A stretch of DNA of 64,000 nucleotides, taken from NCBI GenBank assembly GCA_023653785.1, contig JAMKCH010002871.1:91663-155662 (forward strand), read 5' to 3'. A program made the translations under genes and the position numbers. The notes below the pieces were generated by a model that was given only the letters and a program-made list of their open reading frames with translations, searched no databases and had not been told where the DNA came from. Source of the stretch: Ophioderma brevispina. Taxonomy: Eukaryota; Echinodermata; Ophiuroidea; Amphilepidida; Ophiodermatidae. Of this stretch, positions 35,272-46,290 are shown in pieces. How positions within the stretch are numbered: the stretch's first letter is position 1; every line of letters begins with the position of its first letter.

Positions 35272-35461
35272 CACACTAAAAACATTGTGGTCATTTTCCG
35301 GGGTCAGTAGTCAACTATGCACACTACGCCAAAATAGTGGTCAAATTTTGACCACAAAAAGGGTCAAAGTTGACCCTTTTCGCAAAATTTGACCACTTTT
35401 TCGTAGTAGTGTGCATAGTTGACTACTGATCCCGGAAAATGACCACAATGTTTTTAGTGTG
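35272..35461. mobile_element. Mariner-type MITE, long near-perfect palindrome
   Basis: The left arm runs CACACTAAAAACATTGTGG, ATTTTCCGGGGTCAGTAGTC, AACTATGCACACTACG. It is mirrored almost base for base at the right, with a single A/G change in the CCGGGGTC block. Inner GTGGTCAAATTTTG and GGGTCAA motifs are also paired, leaving a short loop. TA lies outside each end, which fits a Tc1/mariner duplication. The element is 190 bp and non-coding. Confidence 0.85.
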
Positions 35462-36011
35462 TAAGACTTTAAGCTATTCATGTGTCATAATTTGAGTGTA
35501 AGAGTCTGAAATTTAATATATGAAAACAAACATCATACCTTATCATAACATCCATGTTCACAACTTTACTTGACCTTATTTTGAGCAGTTAACTCTTTGC
35601 TTCTAGAAAGTTTCTAATATATTCACTCTACATAAAAACTCTCAGTGATGAATGACTTGATTTTGCTATAAAGCAAGAAATTTGGGCATCCTGGTATGCA
35701 GAAAACTTGTTTCATTTCATAACAAAAACATAATAACGCCAGTGCATAAGCCAGTATTTCAGACGTCAGGAATAAATATTTGTTAAAAGTACACCAAAAT
35801 ATGCAAAAAGTGCACCAAACTGTTCAAATGAATAGAAAAAGACAGTTATGATTTTAGGCCAAATGTTTCCCATCTAACTTTTAACTGACATAAACATTAA
35901 GTGGATTAACTATACGTGTTAATTTATTGGAGTCTTTTTTCTCCCCTGTCTTCATTTGTCTTCTTCTGTAGAACTTTGCGAATAGCCTCAGAAGTACCCG
36001 ATACATAAGGT

Positions 36012-36242
36012 AAAATAACGGATCTACGGGTGTATTTTAAGACTACTAACACGCTACGACAACAACTAGTGCACCCTAAAGACCCTGTTCCCAAGGAACT
36101 CCAACCTGGAGTTATCTATTCTATTCCTTGTGGATCATGTGACAAAGTGTACATTGGTGAAACCGGCAGATCATTGAAAAAGAGAACCGACGAACACCAG
36201 AAAGCGACTCAACGGGCAACACACAAAAATCGGCTATAATGT
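36012..36242 (+). pseudogene. Penelope-like GIY-YIG endonuclease, 5' part
   Basis: The frame reads FKTTNTLRQQLVHPKD, then a short linker, then YSIPCGSCDKVYIGETGR and SLKKRTDEHQKAT. This matches the linker and GIY-YIG domain of Penelope-like retroelements. The GIY strand is VIYSI, the CGSC pair sits between the two strands as is usual in this family, YIG is VYIG, and the helix arginine is in GETGR. In the intact protein the domain follows the reverse transcriptase and nicks target DNA. The frame is stopped upstream at 36006-36008 and no polymerase can be read there. At 36240 the domain is broken by a nested insertion and resumes at about 36943. Confidence 0.88.
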
Positions 36243-36942
36243 TAAGATTTATTTATCAAAATATTCTACCTGACTGTTAATCAGTAACTTTCCTAGTGTT
36301 TGTACAGATTAAACACTTAATTATCATTTCATTAATTCATTATCAGGACGAGCGAAGGAACAATTCTCAATTTCTTGCCTACGTATCATCCTGTAGGCCC
36401 CAGATCGTTGCATTATTTCTGATTTTTTTTCATACAGATAGCTCACATCAGCTTTGCCATCTTTACTTCTATGTTTTTACCCTTATGTTATTTACAATCA
36501 ATGTGATTCACTCATGTTACCCCTTGTCCTGTCCTGTTTTGGTCTGTATTGTTTTTTATCTTGTCTTGTTTTGTCCTGTTCTTGTTTTGTCGCACCCTTG
36601 CTGGCTCACAAATAAGTTTTATCTCCCAATGGGTGGGGTCAATCCTAAAGGTCACTTGATCTTAATGGCCTCTCCCACACCCATCTTCCTCCATTTTTTT
36701 TCTATACTATGATATTATTATCACTTATAATCGATATCCCAATGATTTAATACCTAATCTAATTCAGCTTTGTTATGTATGTTAATATCATAAGGGTAAT
36801 ATTTTGACTTCATTAGACCAACTTGGCGTATGTCAATCTGTCTTTAAACAATTGTATTTTAATTTTAATATCATTATAATGTATTTACTTTGTTTTGTTA
36901 AATCACTGAAGATGTGGTGAGAATAAATGAACTTGAACTTGA
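36243..36942 (+). mobile_element. 5'-truncated CR1/L2-type LINE tail nested in the Penelope remnant
   Basis: About 700 bases separate two halves of one endonuclease domain. The insert ends GAATAAATGAACTTGAACTT plus GAA, the short GAACTT-type repeat that ends many CR1/L2-group LINEs. The body is T-rich 3' untranslated sequence, and the 138-codon frame at 36296-36712 has no recognised domain. The missing 5' part is the usual result of incomplete reverse transcription. No target duplication is evident. Confidence 0.75.
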
Positions 36943-37160
36943 AATGTGTGGAATGACCAACATAACATTGACTGGGACAAGACTACAATTCTGGACAGGA
37001 ACACTAATTGGACTGAAAGGAAACTCATGGAAGCTTTGTACATCAAGTCTATCCCTAACAACTTCAATAGGGACAAAGGAGCAGAAATTCCTCTAGGGAA
37101 AGATTATTATTTTCTAACTCATGTTTACCAACCTAGAGTACCAAGTAGTTTCAAATCATA
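36943..37160 (+). pseudogene. Penelope-like GIY-YIG endonuclease, 3' part
   Basis: The peptide VWNDQHNIDWDKTTILDR, followed by NTNWTERKLMEALYIKS and NRDKGAEIPL, is the C-terminal half of the same GIY-YIG domain. It includes the H-x-I-D-W block and the E-A-L-x-I-K helix holding the conserved glutamate. It lies in a different frame from the first half because of the insert. A stop follows at about 37160, close to the expected end of the protein. Confidence 0.87.
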
Positions 37161-37199
37161 GCACTGACTATAGCCAACATGGATTTGGTGTGTATTCCG

Positions 37200-39540
37200 A
37201 ATGGCCTGTATGTGCAGCAAGGTTTAATGGCAGTTTTTTACCATGTCTAGCTTGATTCACTTTTTAAATTCATACATTTGGACGCATAAAAGAAACCCTG
37301 GATCATCCTTAACTATCATGACTACACTATACTTCAGTTCCAATTGACAACTTTCCTCACATGATACCCTGAATAAAACAAATATCACATGAAACCCCAG
37401 ATATTGATGGTTGACAATTTGCTTACTGACAAAACATCCGTTGATAGGCAGCATTCAATTCATTAGAAAATTACTGGAGTATGAGTTTGAAAGATCCGCA
37501 CAAATTCACCAGGAACGATTATCTTGTCTCCTAATTTTATAAACCATCTGTAATATATAATACTTAGGCCCTATGAAAAAATGCCAAAATCTTCAGCTTT
37601 AGCGCTGGTCTACAGCAATTTTCCTGCATGTTCAAACAAACCTCTACGTGCCAGAAAAAGGATTTGGCTTCCTGGCAAAATCTGTCTTGAGTGTAATCTT
37701 AGAATCTTGTGGTTCCGCTACATGGACGATGGCATTACTTTATGATGCACTAGAGAGATGCTGAGAAGATTGAGCATGAGAAGGCATTCAAGGCATACCC
37801 TTTGTATTCTTTAAGACATTCCAGTTTAACCAGGGTTGAGTTTAATTTAAGTGATCACAAGGTAAAAAAAGAAAGATTACATTTCTAAATTCATTATATG
37901 AATACAGGAATCTGCAGACAGTCCTTTGGAGTATTAGTTGAGTAAAATGTATTGAAATTTCATTTTGCTGGGGGAATTACCTCCTCTATAGCTACATTTT
38001 TCATCTCTATGTGTTGATCAAGTGACTATATTTTTAATAGCATTCTCTAAAGAGTATCACTTCTGATATTTTGTTCTTTTTTGTTTGCTTGTTTACTCAA
38101 TATGTTATCTTTTGGGGAGCTCTGTTAATTAGTCAATATGATGTGAAAACAGTCCCTCACATATCTCAATTTTTATTTAAAAACTCCACAAATTTTACCT
38201 GGTATTAAGGTGATATGTTGATGTTAGTCAAGGTTAAATCTTTTCTGGAGAATTAAATTGATGTTTTTCTTGCAGAATTGTTTAAAGGTTGGGGACAACC
38301 AGGAACTATTTCACAACGGGGTGCATCAAACGTATTCCATGTAAATAATGCAATTGCTAACTAGAATTTTGCAGTTTTCGACTTGCACGCTCGCTATATT
38401 CAAAGAATATAAACTGTGGGCTTCCAGCCTATTTCAAATCAACCTCACATGACCTTTGACCTAGGCACATTACCTTTGACAAAATGGAAATGTTATTTCA
38501 TTCATCTCGCTAATTCAAGCTGGGGGAGAGAATTTTCCACCTCCCAAAATAACACGGAACCAAAAAATGTTAAACACTTCTACTGTATGGGATACATATT
38601 GCTTATTTTTGAATAATTACAGGGATTTTGCAACCTAGAATTACCCACCCTCAAATGCACTGCCTTTGGATACCCTCCTCTTGAACACTATATCACATGG
38701 GTCATGGTACCAACCATGCAGATGATCAGCATCTATTAGGGCACATTTGTTCCCCCCTTCCAACCCCCAAATTTTAAATTGAAGCTATTTCATCATGCAG
38801 TTAGGAATGCTGCAAACATGGATAAGTTGTAAGCGAGCCCGGATTAGTTTATTCAGCTCCGTTTCAAAAGCTTGACTAGGAGTGCAGAAAGAGTATCCAC
38901 ACTCCATGACAAAATGTCAATTTCCGGTTTGCCACATGAAAGCACTCACAAACCTAGCCAGGTGTTTACAATAAATGTGCAAATCTGACTACAGAAACAT
39001 GTATTGAAAACAGCTGTTTTGTTGAATCAGTCACAAGTGGTTAATGTATATTTTTGCACTTCCATTAAATTTTACAGAAGATAGTGTGAAAATAATTTAA
39101 TTTTGCAATGAAAATACACAGTTAAATAAACCAAAGAGCAATACATCCAAGATCTAAATTTAAAAAATGCATTTAAAAGGGCATTTTGTGATCCACAACC
39201 TCGTCACCCCCTATTTCCCCACACTAAAGTTGAGATTTTTATATCACCTGAACCGTTAGCCTAGTAATTCCCGGTGGTACCAATCTTACGTGCAAATTCG
39301 GGGGTCGGTATCTGTAGAAATTTGCATCTGTATTTTCTGTCCGTAAACGAACAGAATTACAACACATGGCTAATGGGGACCGTGAAAACAAGCCTTGTTG
39401 CTCATGGAGCCAAACCGCATGGTTGGGATCAACTAAAATTTTGTGAATAAGGTTTTCTCAAGGATACCTAGTAAACCATAAATAAAACAGAAGGTGCTGG
39501 TATCATGAAATGCACTTTTAAACTATAATTCACATTTCTT
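37200..39540. other. Gene-free stretch
   Basis: No supported gene. The only local signal I found is a nuclear-receptor-like direct repeat at 38450-38462, listed separately. The rest is AT-rich and apparently unique. Confidence 0.45.
38450..38462 (-). promoter_or_regulatory. Perfect DR1 nuclear-receptor-type site
   Basis: TGACCTTTGACCT is, on the minus strand, AGGTCAAAGGTCA: two AGGTCA half-sites one base apart, the textbook DR1 bound by HNF4 and RXR-type receptors. A weaker TACCTTTGACA follows 21 bases downstream. Binding in this genome is inference, and a chance match is possible. Confidence 0.35.
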
Positions 39541-39550
39541 ACAAAACATT

Positions 39551-39655
39551 TGTAAGTAAGTAAGTCAAGTAAGTAAGTATAAGTTAGAAAGTAAAAATCA
39601 ATCTAACTAAGAGTGCATTCTCTCTCTCTCTCTCTCCCTCCCTCTCCCTTCCCCA
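39551..39655. repeat. GTAA and CT microsatellites
   Basis: 39551-39585 is an imperfect (GTAA)n run. 39618-39651 is a (CT)n run grading into CCCT. Confidence 0.85.
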
Positions 39656-39674
39656 TACAGTTTGAGAGCTGATT

Positions 39675-39790
39675 CACTGTAAAATAAATCAGTAACTCTT
39701 TTACAAATAGTCCATGTGTTGACTAAGTTAGTCAAAATAATGTCTTATAGGACTAATTGCTAGAAAAGTTACTAATTTATTTTTAGAGTG
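39675..39790. mobile_element. Short MITE with CACTGTAAAA ends
   Basis: The left end CACTGTAAAATAAATCAGTA and the right end, in reverse CACTCTAAAAATAAATTAGT, pair over about 28 bases (continuing ACTCTTTT/ACTTTTC). The element is 116 bp and non-coding. Its outer bases agree with the ends of the MITEs at 2725, 16172 and 63816, although the interior differs. Confidence 0.75.
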
Positions 39791-40349
39791 TTCCAGCCTT
39801 GGGGTCATGATACCTCAATTTGTCTGCCTTTGTTTCCTCTGACAATTTTATGGTTTAGGATTTACTCACCTCAGTTATTTGGTAGATGTTTCATATAGAA
39901 GTCCCATGGATTCAAGTATTGCCATTCATTCCGGCAAGCGCTACTGCACAACATCATACAGTGCATAATGGAATCAATTGTAATACCTCATTTACATCCA
40001 CAGGATCTAGGACTTCTATATGAAACGTCTACTATAATTCAAACCAACAAAAAAGTGATTTGCTATTTAAATGTGAATAATGTTATGGCACCCTGTATAC
40101 AAACAGATATTGACTTATTTAGCACTGGCTGCTCTAGTGGAAAATTATCTTTGTAAGCTTACCATGTATACCCATGTGATAATTGATTCTGTCCCAAAGC
40201 TTTTTCCTGAGTTTTCTATACTAATGTATTTACAAGGTTAAGTGTGTGTTAACAAAGAATTCAGTAACAGCAAAATGTACTAAAGGCTGAGAGGATACCG
40301 CCCTCAATTTTCTAACAAATCATGCTTTTTGCAAATACAAACTCTCTTA

Positions 40350-40675
40350 ATGTAAACGAGTGAAAATTTCACTCCTAAACCACTCCAAAATGAGTGGTGT
40401 GTACTTAAAAAGAGTGAATTTCCACTTAAAAGAGTAAAATCACTCCAAAAAGATGGATTTTCCGACTCGTTTTTAGGAGTTAAATGAAGGACAACACTTT
40501 TGAGGAGTGAAACGAGAGACAACATGAAAAAGAGTGGAATCCACTCTTTTTGGAGTGATTTTTACTCTTTTTGAGTGGAAATTTGCTCTTTTTAAGTACA
40601 AACCACTCATGGGTATGGAGTGGTTTTTACAAGTAGTTTCACTCTTTGGGGAGTGAAATTTTCACTCGTTTACAT
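40350..40675. mobile_element. 326-bp MITE, GAGTG palindromes, TTA duplication
   Basis: Long arms (over 100 bases) are inverted copies. They begin ATGTAAACGAGTGAAAATTT, then CACTCC, and share GAGTGGT, GTACTTAAAAAGAG and ATCACTCCAAAAAGA further in. TTA lies just outside both ends (40347-40349 and 40676-40678), the duplication typical of PIF/Harbinger elements. The transcript or a single strand would fold into one long hairpin. It is non-coding. Confidence 0.88.
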
Positions 40676-40825
40676 TTAAAGAGCAATGCTTGTCCACACA
40701 CCTATCACTGTGTGAAAGAGCTAACTCCAATCGATGTCCTTCATATAGAAAATCACCACTTTGTAAAACAATTCCAGATCCAGGATCTTTATTTAGGAGT
40801 AAGCAGTTTAGGTGACTCTTTTAAT

Positions 40826-41241
40826 TAGAGATTAACCGATATTTGTATCGTACATCGGATCGGAGGCCGATTCTACAAAATCGGCAAAAAATCGGATCGG
40901 TAAAATATGTCAGAGGCTGCCGATCAGCTGCTGTACTGATGAAGGGATGAAGGAAGTATCATGGGTATTTTTCCAATTTTTAAGTAGAAACATGAGACAA
41001 GAGTTGCTCAAAAAGGTAACCTTTCCTCCGAAATTCCTCATCGGAATATAAAGCAAATGTGGACGCCACAGATTTGTGATTATTATTATCATCGTCGCCA
41101 ATTTTTAACTTTAAGATATGAACTCTGTGCGATTTTTTAATATATGGGGAATCGTCGGATCGGATCGGTGGATCGGCCGATAGTACAAAAAAATATCGGC
41201 CATCGGATCGGCAGAGGAAACCCAGGATCGGTTAATCTCTA
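40826..41241. mobile_element. hAT-type MITE, TAGAGATTAACCGAT ends, exact 8-bp duplication
   Basis: The left end TAGAGATTAACCGATAT and the right end ATCGGTTAATCTCTA are inverted copies. CTTTTAAT lies directly outside both (40818-40825 and 41242-41249). ATCGGATCGG motifs repeat near both ends as subterminal repeats. The 63-codon minus frame inside is not a recognisable protein. The 8-bp duplication and subterminal repeats fit the hAT superfamily. The element is 416 bp long. Confidence 0.92.
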
Positions 41242-41249
41242 CTTTTAAT

Positions 41250-43105
41250 TGTATAGTTGACTATCTTAAATTAATACACAAAACAAATATATTTTAAAAA
41301 AAATTCTGGTCCTGCCTTTAACATAGAATTCAGTATACCAACAAAATGTGTTAACATAGAATTCAGTATTGGTACCAACAAAACACAGTGGCATGGCAAC
41401 ATAATGACAGGAGGCATGTACTCACCAATTAAAGGCAAATTGGAAGAACTCCAATGAAAAATTACAGAAAAGTAACCAATGCTTCCCCCTATCAGACTTT
41501 GCAACTGTGCATGCTGTGGATGCGAGTACCGTTGCGGCCAATGTGAATCTACCATACATGGTTGAGAGGGTTTATACTGCTCTTTTGTCACCCAAAGACC
41601 TCTCAGTTCTTTCCGTTTCTCTAGCAAACTAAACATCTCCAAAATCAGTCTGCTATCACTCTGATGTAAATTCCTAATATTTTTGTTAAGAAGCATTGAC
41701 ATTGCCCTCAAACACATTTAACACTTGTATGCGCATACATGATGGAATCGTCAGGCAGCATATAAACACTTTAGATTGAATCTTGTATAAGATAGCAACA
41801 GATATGTGATCAAAACACTGATTTTGAACATATCTGGCTAATTCTTTATGAAACTTAACACTTTTCCCGCAACTGCACTCTTTGACTAATGCGCAACTTA
41901 TACAATTAATTATGCTCTTTTTTATCGTTTGCATGCATTTGAGTTTGCATTTATAGGTCATACATAACAATTGGCTATTCTGTGGTACAACAGTTTTTTC
42001 TATGGTATGAATAAGTTCATCTTCTTATACTAATTTTCATAAATCATTTCCATAATCATTTAAATCTCCCGCTGCAAATCAGCAGAAATCTTGTCATCAG
42101 CTCTAATTTACAGTGTATGGCTTATATGAGAACCAATTACTCTGTGTCAACCTGCCTTGAAGAAGATAGAAAACACACAATAATACCACATTTCTTATGA
42201 AGCTGTAGTGCGTTTGAAATCCTTTTAAATGAACTTAAACTCCATCAGAGTGTTTTCGATGTAAATGATCTGCATATCTTGAAAGAACCCTTTATAATAT
42301 AATATCAGGGACCCCAGTGGTCTAAAGTCAAACCAGATCATAATAAGGTAATGTATTCATGTATCTTTCCAAGCAGTTTTGTAAAATATCTGTCTTTTTA
42401 CATTAAAAATAAAAGGTGACTTTTAAGTCATAATCTTTTATTTCTCCATAGCACAAATCAGAGAAGACTGTTTTTGCCGCTTATCCCATTTAATGTTGTA
42501 GAAGTGGTGACCCTTACTAAGTGGTAGAGAATCAAAGGTTCCCAATTCTACACGTTAAAATAAAAACTTGTTTTATATGGTCAGTTTATATTATATGGGA
42601 CACCAATTACTTAATCATCATATGAGTAAACTTAATACATGATCTCCAATAGGAATGTGTTAAAAGTTTTCAAAAGTTGGAAAAAAATCATATGCACCCC
42701 ACAATACAATGTTGTACTAAACTGACACACCACAGTTCAAAACAATTATCTATTCATGTGAATTCTTCCACAGCCCCATGCGTAGTGGGCAATGGATTAG
42801 TCCTTAGCGTGGTGTGGATCTGCAGAAGACTACTTAAGTCTTGCACAGATCTATGGAAGACTAGTTATGTCTTCCACAGGGGACGTATGGGTTTCAAATG
42901 AAATAACCAATAAAAACCTATGATCATAACCTTTAGGAAGGAATTAAAGCAATGTTGTGTTATTTCTGTACACTGTTAAAAATGTTCCCTATTTTTTAAA
43001 TTACGGTAAACCCCGATTATTCAATAATTGTGAAGTATTATTTTCTAATCACTGTTTATTTACATTTTTTCTACTTCCAATTTATAATTTTATGTTAGGT
43101 ATAAG
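41250..43105. other. Gene-free stretch with unrecognised minus-strand frames
   Basis: Two overlapping minus-strand frames (41717-41271, 148 codons; 41970-41686, 94 codons) show no domain I recognise. A 25-base phrase containing 'aacatagaattcagtat' is repeated in tandem at 41322-41370 inside the first, which argues against selection on the protein. They are treated as chance frames. Confidence 0.4.
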
Positions 43106-43115
43106 TAATAAATAG

Positions 43116-43335
43116 CAGTGGCGTAGCCAGGTGGGGGCAGAGGAGGGCAGAGTGCCCCCTCTGAAAAATGTTTTGAGGGGAAATCGGGAAATAAAACACT
43201 GATATTTATGTTAAATCAGCCCTTTTTTCGGATTCTTTGCCCTGCGACCGGGAAATTTTTGCTTGTGATCGGGAAATTTGATGCACCTACCGGGAAATTG
43301 CCCCCCTCGGAACCACTGGGCTGGCTACGCGCCTG
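43116..43335. mobile_element. hAT-type MITE of the CAGTGGCGTAG family, exact 8-bp duplication
   Basis: The element starts CAGTGGCGTAGCCAGG and ends CTGGCTACGCGCCTG. ATAAATAG sits just outside both ends (43108-43115 and 43336-43343). The interior carries 'cgggaaat' phrases and a C-rich segment on each side. It is 220 bp and non-coding. Confidence 0.9.
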
Positions 43336-43344
43336 ATAAATAGG

Positions 43345-44855
43345 TCTAACACTAGCCATTTAGAGACAAAGATGGCATTTTAAATTTAGAAAAAAATGAC
43401 TGATTGTGGCTTTAATTTTCATGCACTTCCTGCAAAAATACATTTTAAAATAATCTCCATTATTATATGAGGCCTGAATTTTATTTCTTCCCCAGAGCCC
43501 CGGTCAACTCTCTGCAGCTTTGTCCCAAATGTAAGCCTCCATGGCAATGTTGGTTAATTAAAGAGACACTAGCACATTTGAGAACTATTGCAGCCTCTAG
43601 AGTTTTCAAAATTGATATTTTTGCATGGTTATAAAACTTTTATATATATCAGCCTTCACCTGAAATTATTGAGCCCAAATCTGTGCGCTTATGGGTAAAC
43701 AGAATGATTTCATAATTAGTGTCGCCAGCGACATTAATTCAGCAGATGATGCGGAAATGGGGTGTAACACAAGAAAACACATGCCAGAGTTTATTCTCAT
43801 GGCATGCCCCTTGTTTGATCGGTCTGTGACCTTTGTGGTTCTAATATCAATGAGTACAAGTCTACAATATTCATGTAATAGACACATTTGTTGATTAAAG
43901 TTATGGCAAACTTAAAAGTTAGCCTACAAATTACCTGGATGTCTTTAGCCTCTTATTTTCTGAAATGTGCCAGTGCGGCTTTAAGCACCATCTAAACATA
44001 ATGAGTGATTCAGTTATAACCCTTCCAGGGGCATATTTTCTTTAACTCTAGTTTAATAATACATGGTACTTTTGAGCTCTATTTACATTGTGTAACTTCT
44101 GCTCTTGAATCAATATCCTGTTTGCCAAGGCACATATATTATTAGCCATCTTGTAAGTCTCAAATTCTGCACAAAGTAAACTCATAGGCCATTGTGTATG
44201 TAGCCAAAATTGTTCTGAATATTTGCAAAAATGACCCATTAATTGTACAGCAGATAGTCTTAGTGCTACCTTAACATGATTCATGTCTACCTAAGATAAT
44301 AAAATGCTATGAAAATTATAAAAAATTGGTTTATAATTTGCAAGGCAGAAAAGGTATCTTTGTTACTAGTAATAAAACCTAAGTGGGTGGCTAGAAATGC
44401 ATGTATTAAAGACAAAACATTACATTTTATCCGAGTCTGGAGTTTTAAATGGGTGCATATAAAATTCTGACTTGAGATCGAAAAGCCTTTCCTTGCAAAA
44501 CAAAACAAAAAAACAACAAAAACAATGTTCCAGATTTTAAAGCTACACAGTTTGACTTCAAACACATACAATATTGATCCTGGTGTGTAGCACAATCAGC
44601 TGTTTAGTGTACATCTTGAGTCATCATCACTGCATGTTAATTGGCAAATGACAAATTTCTCTTCTCAAATGCTCTATTTTTAAAACTCTATTCTTCGGTG
44701 CATGTTTCCCTACATTAAAAAGTTTAATGGAATTGTATATATTTATCCCTGATTTATAAGCTAATACAATATTCTCATATGCTTGGCTGCTTATTTGCAC
44801 TATAGAATACAGCCATTATACCCTGACTAGATTCCTGTCTACGAATACGCATTTC
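43345..44855. other. Gene-free stretch
   Basis: No supported gene. GTGTCGCCAGCGACATTAA near 43720 resembles an end of the 21451-21740 MITE family. Overlapping short frames on both strands at 43666-43894 are chance. Confidence 0.4.
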
Positions 44856-44864
44856 ATATAATAT

Positions 44865-46290
44865 ATCCAAAGAAGTGATTCAATTAATTGGGCAGCAGAA
44901 TAGCCATTTCCAACCTAACATGATTTGTATCTACTGGCGACAGCTTAATTGTTATGAATTGTTAAGTGGTTCATTAATTGGGCAGCAGAATAGCCATTTC
45001 CAACCTAACATGATTACTGTCTACCGAAGACAGCAAATTGTTATGAATATATCCAAGAGTAGTGGCTCTTTAATTGGGCAGCAGAACAATAGTCATATCC
45101 TAACATGATTGCTGTCTACTGAAGACAGCAAGTTGTTAGGAATATATCCAAAAGTGGCTCGTTGATTGGGCATCAGAACAAGCCATACCGTAACATGATT
45201 CCTGTCAACTGAAGATAGTAAATATTTCTGAATACATCCAAGAGAAAGTGGCTCATTCATTGGGCAGCAGAACAAAAGTCATTTCTACATTAACACGATT
45301 CCTATCTACTGAAGATAGTAAATGGTTATGAATATATCCAAAAGAAGTGGCTCTTTAATTGGGCAGCAAAATAATAGTCACTTATACCCTAACATGATTC
45401 CTATCAACTGAAGACAGCAATTTTATTATGAATATATCCAAGAGAGCAGAATAGTCTTTTATACCCTGACATGACATGGCTGTCTATGCAAACATTCTTG
45501 TTATTGACTATAATCTTAATAATAATAATAATAATAATTTGTATTTTAACGCGCGACATATCCACGTAACGTGATCAAGGCGCTGTGCGGCTGCCATGAA
45601 AGGCGCTCATCACATCAGATAAACCATAATACCATAACAGATTTATGCCACGAACGCTCGATTTTAGAGCAGGAGGAAACCGGAATTACCCGGTAGAAAC
45701 CCTGCGGGAACGGTGTGGATCGAGAACCCAATTCCATAAAGCCCACCGAGAACGAGCCCAGCCCCTTCCGGGAATCGAACCCGAGACCTCCTTGGTGACA
45801 AGGCGAGGGAATAATACGCTGCACCAACACGGTCCCCCACACGTTCCCCCACTAAAGAATTAGTTCATTAATTGGGCAGCAGAATAGTAGTCATTTTCTA
45901 CCTTAACACTATTCCTGTCTACTGAAGACAGCAATTTTTTAATGAATATATCCAAAAGAGGTGGCTTTTTAATTGGGCAGCAGAATAGTAGTCATTTTCT
46001 ACCTTAACATGATTGCTGTCTACTGAAGATAGCACAATTTTATTTTAAAAAAGAGAAGTGGCTCATGATTTTGTATGGCCACAATAATCACATTTCTCCC
46101 CTAACATGATTGCTAACAACTGAAGATAGCCAACTGATATATTTAAAAAGGTGGATCATGTATTGCATGCCAGAACATAGTTTTATTTCTACCTTAACAT
46201 GATTGCTGTCTACTGAAGATAGCAAACTGTTATGAATACACAGTCATTTTAAGATCCCAACAAGTGGCTCATGAATTGCACAGCAGAACA
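44865..46290. repeat. Satellite, about 95-bp unit, around 12 copies, with a kept hairpin
   Basis: The phrase 'ttaattgggcagcagaa' recurs near 44884, 44975, 45071, 45162, 45257 and 45356, then after an interruption near 45866 and 45968, with weaker copies to 46270. Steps are 91-100 bases. Each unit also has 'cctaacatgatt', a hairpin of the type GCTGTCT-ACTGA-AGACAGC, and 'gaatatatccaa(a/g)ag'. The array is split by a SINE at 45512-45845. It is not coding, because units differ in length. Confidence 0.92.
45512..45845 (-). mobile_element. tRNA-derived SINE inside the 95-bp satellite
   Basis: On the minus strand the head reads GGGGGACCGTGTTGGTGCAG, then a B box GGGTTCGATTCCCG (plus strand 45768-45781), with an A-box-like TGGTGCAGCG upstream. 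The body carries GGAAACC-type and GGCGC phrases and ends in (ATT)n at 45513-45535. This is the form of tRNA-derived SINEs common in marine invertebrates. A functional tRNA gene is ruled out by the lack of pairing stems. Minus-strand frames over it are chance. Confidence 0.85.

Noticed and set aside
36296..36712. 138-codon frame in the nested insert
   Set aside because: T-rich 3' untranslated LINE sequence without a domain.
41271..41717. 148-codon minus-strand frame
   Set aside because: No domain recognised, and it contains a recent tandem repeat of about 25 bases.
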